This document shows positions 11,371 through 22,264 of a DNA stretch of 64,000 bases, piece by piece. Under the pieces are notes generated by a model. It made no database searches. It saw nothing but the letters and a program-made list of their open reading frames with translations, and had not been told where the DNA came from. Numbering within the stretch: the first letter of the stretch is position 1; every line of letters starts with the position of its first letter. The translations under genes were made by a program, and so were the position numbers. The DNA comes from Callorhinus ursinus (taxonomy: Eukaryota > Chordata > Mammalia > Carnivora > Otariidae), in contig NW_020312935.1 in the NCBI RefSeq assembly GCF_003265705.1, positions 9,170,552 to 9,234,551 on the forward strand, in the 5' to 3' direction.

Positions 11371-11470
11371 TCATCACATGGCCCTGAGTATATCCCATTA
11401 CATCTCTCGACCAGAGTCTCCTCGATTTCCATTTCTGTATATAGACCACATTGGCAAGATTTGAAAGAAA
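11371..11470 (+). repeat. Possible MIR fragment
   Basis: CACATGGCCCTGAGTATATC, then TCTCGACCAGAGTCTCCTCG and ATTTCCATTTCTGTATATAG align loosely with the conserved MIR core in sense orientation. Confidence 0.4.
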
Positions 11471-11479
11471 CCCGTTTGA

Positions 11480-11845
11480 CCTGAGCTCCAAGAAAATAAT
11501 GCCCAAGGTTCTAGTGGATCCTCCTTGGCTTGTAGGATAGACTCAAACTCTGCAACCTGAATTCCAAGGCTCTGTATTGGTCCCCCCCTTTCTGTTTACC
11601 TGGCTTCTTTCCTTACCACCACCCCTGCCGCCTCCGCCACCACCACACAGCCCTAGCTCTAGGCATTGTGACCTATGTTGTTTTGTTTTAGAAAATGTTA
11701 TTTTTTTCAAAATTCAGTTCCTTTTCAGATGTTTCCTCTCTGGTATATATTTACATACCTTTACCTCTTAAGGGATATCTACTAATCCCTTAAGACCTCA
11801 AACTCCTGCTCTATGAGAACAATGGCTTTAAGAAGGCACAATTAT
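11480..11845 (+). repeat. L2 fragment with CCN-rich patch
   Basis: GTAGGATAGACTCAAACTCT and ATTCCAAGGCTCTGTATTGG correspond to the L2 segment usually read as 'ataaagtccaaactcct...ggcattcaaggccctcc'. A (CCACCG)-like patch at 11619-11646 lies inside. The short frame reading prolines there is low-complexity artefact. Confidence 0.6.
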
Positions 11846-11864
11846 TGTGTTTAAAAATGTATGT

Positions 11865-12010
11865 ATTTGCCTATGTGATAGGTGCAAAATGTCTTATTTT
11901 GCAATTCCCTAATTTCTAATGAAGTTCAACTTTTTTATTTGACAAATTGTTTTTTAAGCTAAGTGTCTCTTTATAAGTAGAACATTGTTTACGTGTTTAA
12001 CTTGCACAGT
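11865..12010 (-). repeat. Old L1 remnant, antisense
   Basis: GTGATAGGTGCAAAATGTCT and TTTTGCAATTCCCTAATTTC resemble the antisense of L1 sequence near the end of ORF2 ('tgatttgcatttccctaatg'). It is short and decayed. Confidence 0.4.
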
Positions 12011-12497
12011 TGTTTGTTCACTGAGTTAAGGGTATGTTTCTCCCTCTGTTTCACTTATAAACATCTGGGTGTGTAGACTGTACCTGTCAGATGTTCAGTT
12101 ATAGGGTATATTGTGTAGATTTCCATGGTAAAGTCACGTGAGGCTCTGTTGGGCTTCAGGGCTTCAGCAAGAATTTGTTCTGGTCCTTCTAATTGGTGAT
12201 GTGTGGGTAGCAAGAGCCTTGTGTGTCTCTTGACATCTCTGCCTGATAGAATTTACAAATAAATGGAGTTTAGGTTTTGTTTTTCCTTTATAAGTGAAAA
12301 TCATTCATGGTTCTTTCCTATCTAGAAGAATGTATAAGGAAATAAAATTCCCATATCTCCTCCACTACCTGTTTCTCCTGCTCTGTTTGCAAAATCTACC
12401 TGATGTCATATTTCAGAATGTAGCACCCAAACTTTACTCCTCTTCCACCCCCAGAGCTTAGCTTAGTAATTTCCATAATGAAGCAGAAAGAAAGGAG

Positions 12498-12500
<3 letters not shown>

Positions 12501-12552
<52 letters not shown>
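12501..12552 (+). repeat. (TG)n microsatellite
   Basis: About 25 uninterrupted TG units follow AGGAGTAG. This length is normally polymorphic in mammals and can adopt Z-DNA. Confidence 0.97.
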
Positions 12553-14282
12553 GGCTAAGTGGAAGGGACTAGTTTATTGATGGATTTTCTGGTTGGTGTG
12601 CTGTGGATCTGTTCAATCTCTGATTTTTTTCTCATCTGTATCTCTCCACACTGAACCTCATGGTAGTTCCTTCAAATATATATGAACAATTTGCCTATCT
12701 CTTAGTATTACTATAAATTTGAGTCACTTTTCCTTTCATGGGCATTTTATAGGAAAGCTTTCATGCAGTGAGAGTGAATGAGCCTTAGCTAACTGATCAG
12801 TGAGTCACGAGTCATATCCTAGCACTTAATTCTTTTAATTTATTGATACTTCCCTGAAAGCCCTAAGTCTAGCCTGCTACCTGATACATAATAGGTGCTC
12901 AATAAAATGTTGATCAATAAATTGATTATTCCAGTATGCACTTGGGTAATATGGAATATGCTAAATTAAATTCTTTCTTACTTAGCTACAAGTTTAAATA
13001 TAATTCTGTCCCCATGGCAATTTCTCAAAAAGAAAGGTCATTAACTCTGCTGACATGTGTAATCTCCAACTTGACTTAGTATCCTAACCCCACATTTCTC
13101 AAATGGGCTTAGTTGATTAAATGAAACTATGTGGAGCTATTTGTCTCTTTGTCTGGTAGAATTCATGACTGAGTAGCCTCCTCATATTTCAGTTCAGGCT
13201 TCAGTGGGTTTCTGAGGAAAATTGCTTTTTTTTTTTTTTTTGGAGGAAAGAGGCTTAAATATTCTAAAAAAGGAAGATGATTAAATGTACAACTTAATTG
13301 GAATAGTTTGTATTCACAAATATTCAAAGAATATTTGAATTTCTTACTTTAAATTATCTAGTGTACTGTAACTTTTCATTCATTTCCTCATACTTACTAA
13401 CAGAAAATATCCATCCCAAAAATGACCTCAAAAATTGTGTCAGAGTAGGATTAATGCTGGGATCTTTGCTTTCTTATTAATTTTCAGCTTCTTAACATAG
13501 AATAATTAAATTTCTTTTTTAAAACTTATTTTATCTCATTAGTTCTTTAAAAAATATACAGGGAGTTCCTCTGGCAGATGCACAAAGTTTAGAGCAAATG
13601 AAGGTGCTTTGAATTGACTCATCATCATTATCATGGTCATCATTTTAAGAGGTGAAGAGAAGAAACAAAATTTCTGTCCCTTAATTAGCTAGTTTTCCAA
13701 AGAGAAGAACAGGTATCAATTTTGAGGTATTTACATGCCATGGCTGGGACTGTATTGTATAAGTAGTATAGTGGGTCATTACTTGTGTTGAGATACTAAA
13801 GCATGCCTTTCAGATTCCTCTTCAAGAAAAGACTTATTGTCCATTTGCATGGAGTGTGGAAGCTGACAGTCTTCACCTAATAGCATTGTCAGGGTCTGTT
13901 TCAGTATTTTCTTCCCTAGATCACACTCCCTCATGTGTCTTCTATCCAATTATTGAGGAAGGTGGTGGCAAAAAGTCTGACAACTTCCATTGAATATGAG
14001 ATTCCTCTGATGGTAATCTTTGGTCCAGATTTTTTTCTTTGGGTTGCAAGAGACTTTGCCAGTTCTGCCTTGCAATCTGATGGCACCTCTGTCCCCATCA
14101 TGCTTCCTCTTATCTCCTTTCTCAGGGTGACTCCCCAGTAAACCCTTTCGACCCCTACTCTCTCTCAGCATTTGCTTCTCAGAGAATTCAAGCTTTGGGC
14201 CCTGTGTTAGGAACATCAATAAGAAGGTAAACCAAATGGGTGAAACATCAAGAAGAGTTAGCTTTGCTTTACCTCTACTCTT
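12553..14282. other. No gene seen; includes a short MIR/L2 tail and T17 run
   Basis: TACCTGATACATAATAGGTG then CTCAATAAAATGTTGATCAA near 12880-12925 is the 3' tail of a MIR or L2. A T17 run lies at 13225-13241. Overlapping frames on both strands near 13935-14219 are mutually exclusive and have no recognisable product. The remainder is unassigned. Confidence 0.45.
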
Positions 14283-14520
14283 TTTTTTAAAAAATATTTT
14301 ATTTATTTGAAAGAGAGAGCATGAGTGGAAGGAGGGAGACGAGGGAGAGGAAGGAGAGGATGGGGAGGGGCAGAGGCAGAGGGAGATGGAGAAGCAGACT
14401 CCCTGCTGAGCAGGGAGCCCAACGCAGGGCTCAATCCCAGGACTCTGAGATCATGACCTGAGCCAAAGGCAGATACTTAACCGACTGAGCCACCTCTGGC
14501 ATCCCTTTATCTGTACTCTT
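14267..14520 (-). repeat. CAN SINE, antisense, with diverged 16-bp target duplication
   Basis: A minus-strand SINE fills about 14283-14504. The flanks CTTTACCTCTACTCTT (14267-14282) and CTTTATCTGTACTCTT (14505-14520) agree at 14 of 16 positions. The purine-rich part is expanded with GGGAGG units. The head end is altered (CACCTCTGGCATCCC), so this is an older insertion. Confidence 0.93.
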
Positions 14521-14984
14521 ATATTCATATGTACTTTGAGATTTTAAGCAGCTTTTTGCCTGTATGATTTGGGTGTAGAAGGAAGGAGAACTTTCTGGCT
14601 TAGGGTTACAATTCGGCCAGCTGCTTACTTCCAGAGAGAGTCATGCTAGAGTGTGGAGAACAAACCTGTCTCTATCTAATAATGATAATGAAATAGTTTC
14701 ATATTTTTGTTTTGGTTTTGTCCTATGTGTTTACATTTCCCTTTTCATGGTAAGAAAGATAGAAATGAAGGCTTCCTGGCCCACTGTCTTTCTTAACAAA
14801 AACAGAAATAAGCCTGAATACTGTCCTAAGAATTTCATCATCCTGCATATGCACATTATGCCTTAAAATGAGTTCATCATCATTTAGGGTCCTCCCTATA
14901 ATCACTTGATTATGCAAAACATATTCACCTAAGGACACTGTAGCTCACGGAGTTAAGACCTGACTTAGGTGTCATTATGGTCAT
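14521..14984. other. No gene seen; unassigned
   Basis: Unique AT-rich sequence. Short overlapping frames on both strands at 14651-14938 are not protein-like. Confidence 0.4.
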
Positions 14985-15235
14985 TATCATCATGTTTAAC
15001 TGAGTATTTAGTATGTGGTAGTTACTGAAATGGGTGTTTTATACGAACTAACTTACAACTTATAAAAGTTCTATGACCTTGATATCATGATGTCCAATTT
15101 TCAGATGTGGAGACTAAGGCTGGAGAATTTAAGTAACATGGGTAAGGTCACACTATTAAAAATACCAGTTTTGCTGTGTTCATCAGGGCTGACAAATGGA
15201 TTCATTTTGCCTGGATCCAAGACCATTGCTCTTTT
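14985..15235 (-). repeat. MIR, antisense
   Basis: ACTGAGTATTTAGTATGTGG, TTATAAAAGTTCTATGACCT, TTTTCAGATGTGGAGACTAA and GGGTAAGGTCACACTATTAA follow the antisense MIR order through to a decayed head. Confidence 0.72.
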
Positions 15236-15589
15236 CCTTTCATCTTCATCTACGAGTTCTATTAATAGGAGCACAAGAAAGACTTTATAATACTTCTGAT
15301 GGATTATGTTTTCGTTTTTTTCCTAAAATGTCTTTCTGGCATGTATAAAGAACACAGATTTCATTGCACAGAATGTATTTTCGCTTCTCTGATCAATCAG
15401 AAATGTTTATTTCCTTTCTTTTGCTTTTTCTCATCAAGAATGCAGAAGTTATTCTGATTTTCTTTGTCAGGTCCATATTATTTTTCAGTGTAACTCTTTC
15501 CAGGTAACAGCCATTTTCTCATTTCTGAGCTTATATTTTAAAGTATTATAATATTTCTGAGTGACAAGAGTGTGGACGGACTATAAGTA

Positions 15590-15705
15590 TGATAGATATG
15601 GCTTTGAATCCTGGAGCTGACACTGATAGTGGGTATTTGACAATTTATTGTGTGTAAGATTTGAAGGATAACACCTACTTATAGGTTTTCTGCGATGGTT
15701 AAAAT
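15590..15705 (+). repeat. Possible MIR fragment
   Basis: TGGCTTTGAATCCTGGAGCT and the later GATGGTTAAAATGAG are consistent with a degraded sense MIR. The central core is poorly kept. Confidence 0.45.
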
Positions 15706-15724
15706 GAGACCATTTGTCCAACTT

Positions 15725-16110
15725 TTATTTGTTTAGCTATCATTCATTGCTGACTGTAAAGACAGACACAATCAAGTTAGTGCAACAAAACAGACCCACA
15801 AGTTATTAAGGCAGCGTAAAGATACATAGTATAGGATACTGGACATGGGCAGGGGATTGGACAGGCAAGATTTCCTGGAAGATGTGATACCTGAGTTCAA
15901 ATTTTAAGTATAAGGAAATATGGCTGAGTAAGAATAAAACAATGAAGACAGAGAATATCAGTCAATGTAGAGGGGAACAGTAAAAGCAATTTTAAAAAGT
16001 TATAGAGAAAACATACCAAGGTTGTTTCAGTTGGAGTAATTAATCTGTTGTGGGACATAAATTATGAGGCAGTGGGTAGATGGAGTCATGCTGTTTAGAC
16101 ATTCATTTGT
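15725..16110 (-). repeat. L2 fragment, antisense
   Basis: AAGATTTCCTGGAAGATGTG, ATACCTGAGTTCAAATTTTA and GTTTCAGTTGGAGTAATTAA match the antisense of L2 upstream of its 3' tail. Divergence is high. Confidence 0.5.
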
Positions 16111-16599
16111 GTGTATTCAATATCCAACCACTAGAATGATGCCTCATACACAGTAAGTGATGAAGAAGTTACACTTCTCCATTTTCTTCCTCAAACTCTT
16201 GTTTTTTGCATGTTTATTTATTCCTTTTTTCTTTTTAGTTCTTCTCTAGGACCTACCTAATTTCCTACCAGTCATCAAAATTCACTCATTCGAACTGCCA
16301 TCATTAGTTGGACATTTACTCTCTTTCTTCCCCTTCCACCCCTCCGCCCCCGGAATCCAGGATATTTTCCACAGACCCCCTCATTTCTTCTAAGTCACAT
16401 TGGCTGCCTCCCTATTTCTTATTGGGTATGGACCAGGTCTTAGGAAGTGATATTATAGGTATCTTAAAAGGATTATCTAGGAAGTTCTGAGGAGAGTGGA
16501 AAGAGTAGCAAACTTGTTTATTTTAAAATAATAAAAAGTGTGGAACAAGAGTTAGAATTCTTGAAAACAAAGTAACTGAATAATAATATATTCAGTTAT

Positions 16600-16665
16600 T
16601 ATAAAGTAGAAAATAAAGTAGAAAAAAATAAAGTAGAAAATAAATAAGAAATAAAGCAGAAAAAC
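16600..16665 (+). repeat. AATAAAGTAGAAA minisatellite-like tract
   Basis: ATAAAGTAGAAA recurs three to four times with variants (ATAAAGCAGAAA) in about 65 bases. It looks like a small local tandem expansion in A-rich sequence. Confidence 0.7.
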
Positions 16666-16676
16666 AACTTAGGAAA

Positions 16677-16688
16677 CACTTATGTTCC

Positions 16689-16719
<31 letters not shown>

Positions 16720-16895
16720 AAGATTTTATTTATTTATTCATGAGAGAGAGAGAGAGAGAGAGAGGCAGAGGGAGAAGTAGGCTCCCAAGGAGCAGGGAGC
16801 CCGATGCGGGACTCGATCAGGACCCTGGGATCATGACCTGAGCCGAAGGCAGACGCTTAACCATCTGAGCCACCCAGGCGCCCCCACTTATGTTC
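16677..16895 (-). repeat. CAN SINE, antisense, GA-rich subfamily
   Basis: The head is read from GGGGCGCCTGGGTGGCTCAG (complement, about 16884) and the tail contains ATTTATTTATTCATGAGAGA with a (GA)n run. CACTTATGTTC at 16677-16687 and 16885-16895 is the target duplication. The TTCATGAGA junction and shortened body differ from most SINEs here, suggesting a different subfamily. Confidence 0.93.
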
Positions 16896-16929
16896 TTTTT
16901 AAAATATATTTTAATTTCTATTTTATTTA

Positions 16930-17095
16930 TATTTATTTTTTTTTTAAAATTTTTTTTATTCAAGTATAATTAACATACAGTATTATATTAGTTTCAGGTA
17001 TACAATATAATGATTCAACAATTCCATACATTTCTCAGTGCTCATCATGGTAAGTGTTACTCTTAATCCCCTTCACCTATTGCACCATTTCTGTT
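16930..17095 (-). mobile_element. L1 3' UTR fragment, antisense
   Basis: A T-rich run is followed by TTCAAGTATAATTAACATAC, AGTTTCAGGTATACAATATA and TTCAACAATTCCATACATTT, the reverse complement of a mammalian L1 3' UTR, ending near CCTTCACCTATTGCACC. It is a short 5'-truncated copy. Confidence 0.85.
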
Positions 17096-17389
17096 CTTTT
17101 TTACATTATTTTGTTCATTTTGGCTGGATTTATTTGGGTTGATTGGAAACAGCTCTGGAAAGAATTTTGTAAGAATATTTGAAATAAGTTTATCTGTTGA
17201 GCTGGAATTCTAGAAAAGAGGTTTGAGGGCAGAGAATCATGTCAGCCATCATTCAAATCATTTTAAAGGGATCTCCTATGTGCAAATGAGAATTATATTT
17301 CTCCTTTACCAGATGCTTACCTGGCAAAGGTAACTGCAAAATAATGTCAGGAAATATTCATTTATTTTTTTGTTGTTGTTCATTCACTC

Positions 17390-17765
17390 ATTTATTCTTT
17401 CATTAATTTTACACTTTAGATTACTTAAGCAGCTACTGCTGGTTGAGGTCTGTGCTAGCTATTCAGCATATGAAGAAGACTAAAGGTTATTTTTTTCAGG
17501 AACTTAGCATTTTCAGTGGGAAGGCAGATTCTACACAGATAATTATAGTTCAGTGTAACGTATAGTACTTAAGCAGAAGTGACAATTGGTTGCCCTGGGA
17601 GCATAGACATATGAGCCACAATCTGCATGGAAAACATCAGGATAAATACAAATTTTCTGGGTGGTTTACAGAGGAGGAGCTTGAGTCATTGTGCAGAGCC
17701 TCAAAAGTGTATTACGTAAAGTTGTATACTAAGATTTTGGATTATGGAGTCAGAGGAATGATGCT
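17390..17765 (-). repeat. L2 fragment, antisense; source of a local duplication
   Basis: Degraded 'cattcattcattcaacaaat' and 'gtgctaggcgctgg' motifs, then GGAACTTAGCATTTTCAGTG, identify antisense L2. The part from about 17463 to 17758 reappears at 19628-19927 with perhaps three quarters to four fifths of positions matching by eye. A C10 run follows at 17770-17779. Confidence 0.65.
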
Positions 17766-17804
17766 AAATCCCCCCCCCCTTATTATTTCTCTCTAGTATC
17801 TTAC

Positions 17805-17990
17805 CCCACTGAGCACTCAATATGTACTAGGTGTTGGGTAAGAAATCCATCAACTCATCTTGTCCAATGCTCATGGCAGCCCTGTGATTTACCACCATTT
17901 TACAGATGATGCAACTGGCATAAATAGTTTGTGGCAAGATCCAAGTCATACAAGTATTAGCAGGGATCCTGACCCACATAGTTTGAGTCT
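17805..17990 (-). repeat. MIR, antisense
   Basis: GAGCACTCAATATGTACTAG, CAATGCTCATGGCAGCCCTG, TTTTACAGATGATGCAACTG and a decayed 'aaggtcacacagc' segment follow the antisense MIR order. Confidence 0.7.
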
Positions 17991-18144
17991 AGTGGCACAT
18001 TTGGCTTCCAGGAAAGCTAACCTTATCCAATCCCTTTGCTTTATCTAAGCTTTGAATATTAAGGCTTTTATAAATGGGATCATTATTGACCTTAAGCCAC
18101 ATACATGTCAGGGTCTGTATTAGGTAGTTCATAACACTAATAAT

Positions 18145-18360
18145 AATAAAAATAGCAATAACAGCAAAACTGGCTACCAGTAATCAAAAATATTTTATAC
18201 AAAGTAATGCTTTAATCAGTATTAAAATTTAGAATGGCTATTTTTATTTGGCAGATGAAGAAGCCTGGGTTTAGCTAGGTATATAATTTTCCAGCCACAA
18301 AGCTTGATGGTGATAAAACAAATACAGGGTCCAGCTTTGTTTCTAGAGACCATACATACC
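18145..18360 (-). repeat. Possible MIR, antisense
   Basis: TATTTGGCAGATGAAGAAGC and CCAGCCACAAAGCTTGATGG loosely match the antisense MIR core after a run of AATAATAATAAAAATAGCAA. The match is weak. Confidence 0.4.
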
Positions 18361-18949
18361 CAGCCTCATCACAGCACTCCCTCCTGCATAAAATGGGCAG
18401 ATCCACCTCCTCACTAGTTGGCTCGCTATGCTTCCAGCACTGCTGCATGAAAATCTAGAATATGCCTATTATGGCAATGAAGAAATTCTGCAGTTATTCA
18501 GAGGCAAGAAATAGCATAAGGCTCTGGAAGAATAATCTGGAAGTGCTTACCTAGACCCTTAGGGGAAGGCAACCATTAGGCAGCAGCATCCAACAGCACT
18601 GTGAACTCCCATTGATTTGGTTACCACCATTATTCAGGTAAAAAATGGCTCCAATAAAGCCCTTTCTAAGATGCACTGTATGTGTACACATGCTCAGAAA
18701 ACTCCACACATTTACTTCTCAACCCGCCTATCATTACTTGGTGGGGCTAGGATGCTATTTTCTCTCTCAAAATACATTTTGAAGCATTGGAGTCAGGTGT
18801 GTTGGGTCTCTGTTATTCAGCTGCAAAATATAATATTCATGATTAGGTTTATTTTCCAGCCTCATTTACTTTATTGGAAGTAAAATAAATTGGTATTAGG
18901 AAGAATTAAGTAATGATAATTGACATGATAAATGAGGTAAATAATTATT
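18361..18949. other. No gene seen; unassigned
   Basis: Unique sequence with no recognised repeat. The 88-codon plus frame at 18617-18883 has no domain that I recognise. Confidence 0.4.
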
Positions 18950-19084
18950 ATGGTACCTAATATTTATTAAGCCTTTAATATACCAGTATTGTGCTGGCTT
19001 TGTCTCATTGAATTCCTGTGATAGACTGAAGGGTATATATTATTACTTTGTTACTTTACAAATTGAGAAGTTAATATAACATTG
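18950..19084 (-). repeat. MIR fragment, antisense
   Basis: CTAATATTTATTAAGCCTTT, CAGTATTGTGCTGGCTTTGT and ACAAATTGAGAAGTTAATAT match antisense MIR. It abuts the following LTR. Confidence 0.6.
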
Positions 19085-19432
19085 TCTTAGTTTATTTGGG
19101 CTGTTGCTACAGCAATAGCAGAGACTGAGTGGCTTATAGAGGACAGAACTTGATCTCTCACAGTTCTGGGGGATGGGAAGATGGTGAGATCTTGCTTTCT
19201 GGTTTGTAGATGACAGTCTTCTTCTTGTGTCTTAATATGGTGGAAGGACAAGGGAGCTTTCTGGTATCTCATTTGTAAGGGATTAATCCCATTCGTGAGG
19301 GCCTCACCCTCATGACCTAATCACCTCCCAGAGACACCACCACTAAATATCTTGACTGGGGGTTAGATGTCACCTTTTGACAATTTTGGAGAACACAAGC
19401 ATTCACTCTGTAGCAAGCAAACATATCATAAG
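19085..19432 (-). mobile_element. MLT1A-type (ERVL-MaLR) LTR, antisense
   Basis: CTTAGTTTATTTGGGCTGTT, TCTCACAGTTCTGGGGGATG, GGGATTAATCCCATTCGTGA and CATGACCTAATCACCTCCCA are diagnostic of an MLT1A-like LTR on the minus strand. The end near TTCACTCTGTAGCA is its 5' edge. No coding sequence accompanies it. Confidence 0.85.
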
Positions 19433-19627
19433 GTGACCCCCTCAATGAGTTACAACCTTGTATAACCCTCTCTCCTTGAGTACAAGCAGAACCTGCGACT
19501 TGCCAAAGGTGAAGGGACTTTTCAGATACAATTAAGGTCCCAAAGCATTTGATTTTTGGGTTAATCAAAGGAAATCATTCTGGGAGGTCTCATCTAATCA
19601 GGTTAGTCCTATAAAAGAGTGCCATCT

Positions 19628-19927
19628 GTTCGGCATATGAAGAAGTCATGTTATCTTCTTGATAAGAAGTTAGCATTTTATATGGGAAGGCAGGTTCTAG
19701 ACAAATAATTATAATTTGTTATGATGTGTAGTACTTAAGCAAAAGTAGCAATTGATTGTCTTGGGGACATGGATATATGGATATATGGGCCACAACCTGC
19801 ATGGAGAATATTGGTATTGAAAGATGAATACAAATGTCTGGGTAAACTACAGAGGGGGAGCTTGAGTCACGATGTAGAACCTCAGAAGTATAATGCAATG
19901 AAGTCAGGTGGCTAAGATTGGGTCAGA
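19628..19927 (+). repeat. Copy of the 17463-17758 segment inside an LTR
   Basis: Shared landmarks in the same order are GCATATGAAGAAG, TTAGCATTTT, GGGAAGGCAG, AGTACTTAAGCA, GCCACAA-CTGCATGGA and GGAGCTTGAGTCA. The spacing is close to constant between copies about 2.16 kb apart. Two independent L2 copies would be expected to be much less alike, so a local duplication is likely. Confidence 0.72.
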
Positions 19928-20139
19928 GAATTTCTTACTTGCTCTGAAGAAGAAAGGTACCATTTTGTACAGCACAAGGAAATGAATTCTGCCAACTAAG
20001 GGAGATGGAAAAATTATCCTTTCCCAGTCAAGCCTCTAATCAGAATGCAGCCCAACCGATACCTTAACTGCAGCCCTGTGAGATCTGGGTAGAGGACCCA
20101 CCTAAAATGTGCCAGGACTCCCTAGGCATGAAAACTCGA

Positions 20140-20755
20140 AGGAAAAAAAAATGTGTGTGTGTTTTAATCATTTTTTAATTGAGGTAAATTTTATGTAACA
20201 TAATGTTAACCCATTTTAAAAGCATACGATTCAGTGGCATTTAGTATATTCACCATTTTGTGCAACCATCACCACTTATTATTTGCAAACATTTTCATCA
20301 CCCCAAAAGGAAACCCGGGACCCAGTAAGTAAGTAGTCATTCCACTCCCCACTTCCTAAAGCCCTTAGCAACTACTAATTTGCTTTGCTTTATAGATTTA
20401 CCTGTTATGGGTATTTCATGTAAATGGAACCATATATTATGTGACCTTTGTGTCTGGCTTCCTTTCAAGGTTCATCTACATTGTAGCATGTATCAGTACT
20501 TCATTTCTTTCTGTCACTGAATGATATCCTGTTGTATGGATATATATTTTATTTATCCATTCATCCATCAATGGCCATTTGAGTTGTGTCCATTTTTCTG
20601 GCTATTGTGAATAGTGCTACTATGTATGTGTGTACATGTATTTGATTGAATATCTGTTTTCAATTCTTCTGAGTATGTAACTAAGACTGGAATTGCTGGA
20701 TCTTTTGGAAGTTCTTTCACTGCTTACCTTTTTCAAGAGGAACTGCCACATAGTA
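20140..20755 (-). mobile_element. L1 3' region, antisense, inserted in an LTR
   Basis: ATTGAGGTAAATTTTATGTA, AGTGGCATTTAGTATATTCA, GTGCAACCATCACCACTTAT, TTATCCATTCATCCATCAAT and GGAATTGCTGGATC are the well-known antisense landmarks of old mammalian L1 3' ends. It interrupts the MLT1-type LTR just before its 3' end. Confidence 0.85.
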
Positions 20756-20989
20756 ATAAATGTGTTTTAAGCCACTAAATTTGTGGCAATTTGTCAAGCA
20801 GTGATAGAAAACAAATTCTCTGGGGAACAACAACAACAAAATTAAGATAAAATGCCCATGTATAGATTAGTACGTAGAAGATCAGGGATTTTGCCTCAGA
20901 TCTGACATTAGGTATAAGGATGATAAATACATCCATTTCAATTCATATTTTCAGCAAAAGTTTGCTGAGTTCCTAATATATATCAGGGG

Positions 20990-21070
20990 TTTTCCCAGTT
21001 AAACCTGTGTTTTAACAAGCTTCTGGGAGCTTCTGATGAACAGTAAAGTTTGAGGTCTACTACTGTCTAA
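20990..21070. repeat. MER5-like hAT DNA transposon fragment
   Basis: TTTTAACAAGCTTCTGGGAG, then CTTCTGATGAACAGTAAAGT and TTGAGGTCTACTACTG resemble one arm of MER5A/B. A short remnant only. Confidence 0.45.
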
Positions 21071-21089
21071 GCGTAATCTAGGAATATAA

Positions 21090-21470
21090 GCTAAGGAAAT
21101 GGTGGAAATGAACATTCCCTCATTGGATGCACAGTTTGTGAAAGGATAGATTTAAGCAGATAGTTCCAACATAGTATAATTGGCAGCTAGAGAGAGGGTA
21201 GAGATTATGTTCTTTTAGACTCATAGAAGAATTACACCTTCTTGGGAAACTTGTTTTTTCACAGAGAAGGTGACATGCAAGAAGGGATTTAAGCAGGATT
21301 TCTGCACTAGATGGAAAAGGATAGCATTTAAGGGGATGCACATATTCTGTGTAAGTGATGGAAGCACAGTGATGGATTGGGAAATGGAGGCATACAGGAG
21401 AATGGAGGAGGGTATCAGAAGCTGAAACTAAACGTCTGAGCACCAAGAAGTTTGTGTCTTATCTATTGCA
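21090..21470 (-). repeat. L2-like fragment, antisense
   Basis: GAGAAGGTGACATGCAAGAA, GGATTTAAGCAGGATTTCTG and GCACAGTGATGGATTGGG fit antisense L2 ('gaggtgacatttgagcaaagatt...'). The 108-codon minus frame across it is not an L2 protein and looks spurious. Confidence 0.45.
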
Positions 21471-21835
21471 CTTAATGAATCATAAAAGAATATTTAGAAG
21501 GAATGGCACCTACTTGGAACTTCATTTCAAAAGCCTCAATTTGGTGAGAGACAGATGTAGAACATGATTAGGAAGACTTTATTATATAATTTGCTATTTT
21601 AATGAACATGTAACATCACTAGGCCTCAGTAGTCTCTTCTCTAAAATATTAGTATGTGTTAATCCTTTCAACTCCATTAATGGAGTCTGGTTAAGGATCA
21701 CTTATTTGATGACACTTGTTTTGTTTTTTGGGTGACAGCATTAATTATAATGCTGTAAGAAATTGCTCTCTTTATTCAAAATATTAACTCTGCTTTGTCC
21801 TTCTGAACTATGACTGGTCAACATTTCCCGAGTTA

Positions 21836-22070
21836 ATAAACAAACTGAGGGTTCTAGAGGGGAGGAGGGTGGGGGGATGGGTTAGCCTGGTGATGGGTAT
21901 TAAAGAGGGCACATTCTGCGTGGAGCACTGGGTGTTATGCACAAACAATGAATCATGGAACACCACATCAAAAACTAATGATGTAATATATGGTGATTAA
22001 CATAACAATAAAAATTTAAAAAAACTAATGATGTAATGTATGGTGATTAACATAACAATAAAAATTTAAA
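21836..22070 (+). mobile_element. Carnivore L1 3' UTR end, sense, with 50-bp tandem duplication
   Basis: AACAAACTGAGGGTTCTAGA, GGTGATGGGTATTAAAGAGG, GAGCACTGGGTGTTATGCAC and GATTAACATAACAATAAAAA form the 3' end of a carnivore L1. The terminal 50 bases at 21971-22020 are repeated at 22021-22070 with one difference (ATATA versus ATGTA). The element is heavily 5'-truncated. Confidence 0.9.
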
Positions 22071-22184
22071 AAGCATAATAGCATTTAATGAGTTCTTATT
22101 ATTAGGAAACATTGTAAGTTCATTGTGTTACTAGATGCAATTATATAAATGAATACCTCTCTATTCAGAAGGTTTGAGATTAAG

Positions 22185-22262
22185 CCAGTGATTCTGTATT
22201 TTTAACAAGTTCATATGTGATAATGATGCCATTGGACTGAAGACCATACTTTGAGTGGCAAG
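22185..22262. repeat. MER5-like hAT DNA transposon fragment
   Basis: GATTCTGTATTTTTAACAAG and CCATACTTTGAGTGGCAAG are the characteristic right end of a MER5-type element. Confidence 0.6.
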
Positions 22263-22264
22263 CA

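Larger units (their letters stand above)
19446..20820 (+). mobile_element. MLT1-type LTR in three pieces
   Basis: Three plus-strand pieces look like one MaLR LTR. The first (about 19446-19627) has ACAACCTTGTATAACCCTCT and GGGACTTTTCAGATACAATT. The second (about 19920-20138) has AAGGAAATGAATTCTGCCAA and CAGCCCTGTGAGATCTGG. The third (about 20752-20817) has TTTTAAGCCACTAAATTTGT and GCAGTGATAGAAAAC. The gaps hold an L2-derived segment and an antisense L1 fragment. Confidence 0.68.

Noticed and set aside
16600..16665. CRISPR or satellite array
   Set aside because: Three to four imperfect A-rich units only; a local expansion.
21671..21686. Perfect 16-bp palindrome ACTCCATTAATGGAGT
   Set aside because: Short palindromes of this size are expected a few times in 64 kb, and nothing else marks it.
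21971..22070. CRISPR-like direct repeat
   Set aside because: Two adjacent copies without spacers, in an L1 tail, in a mammalian genome.
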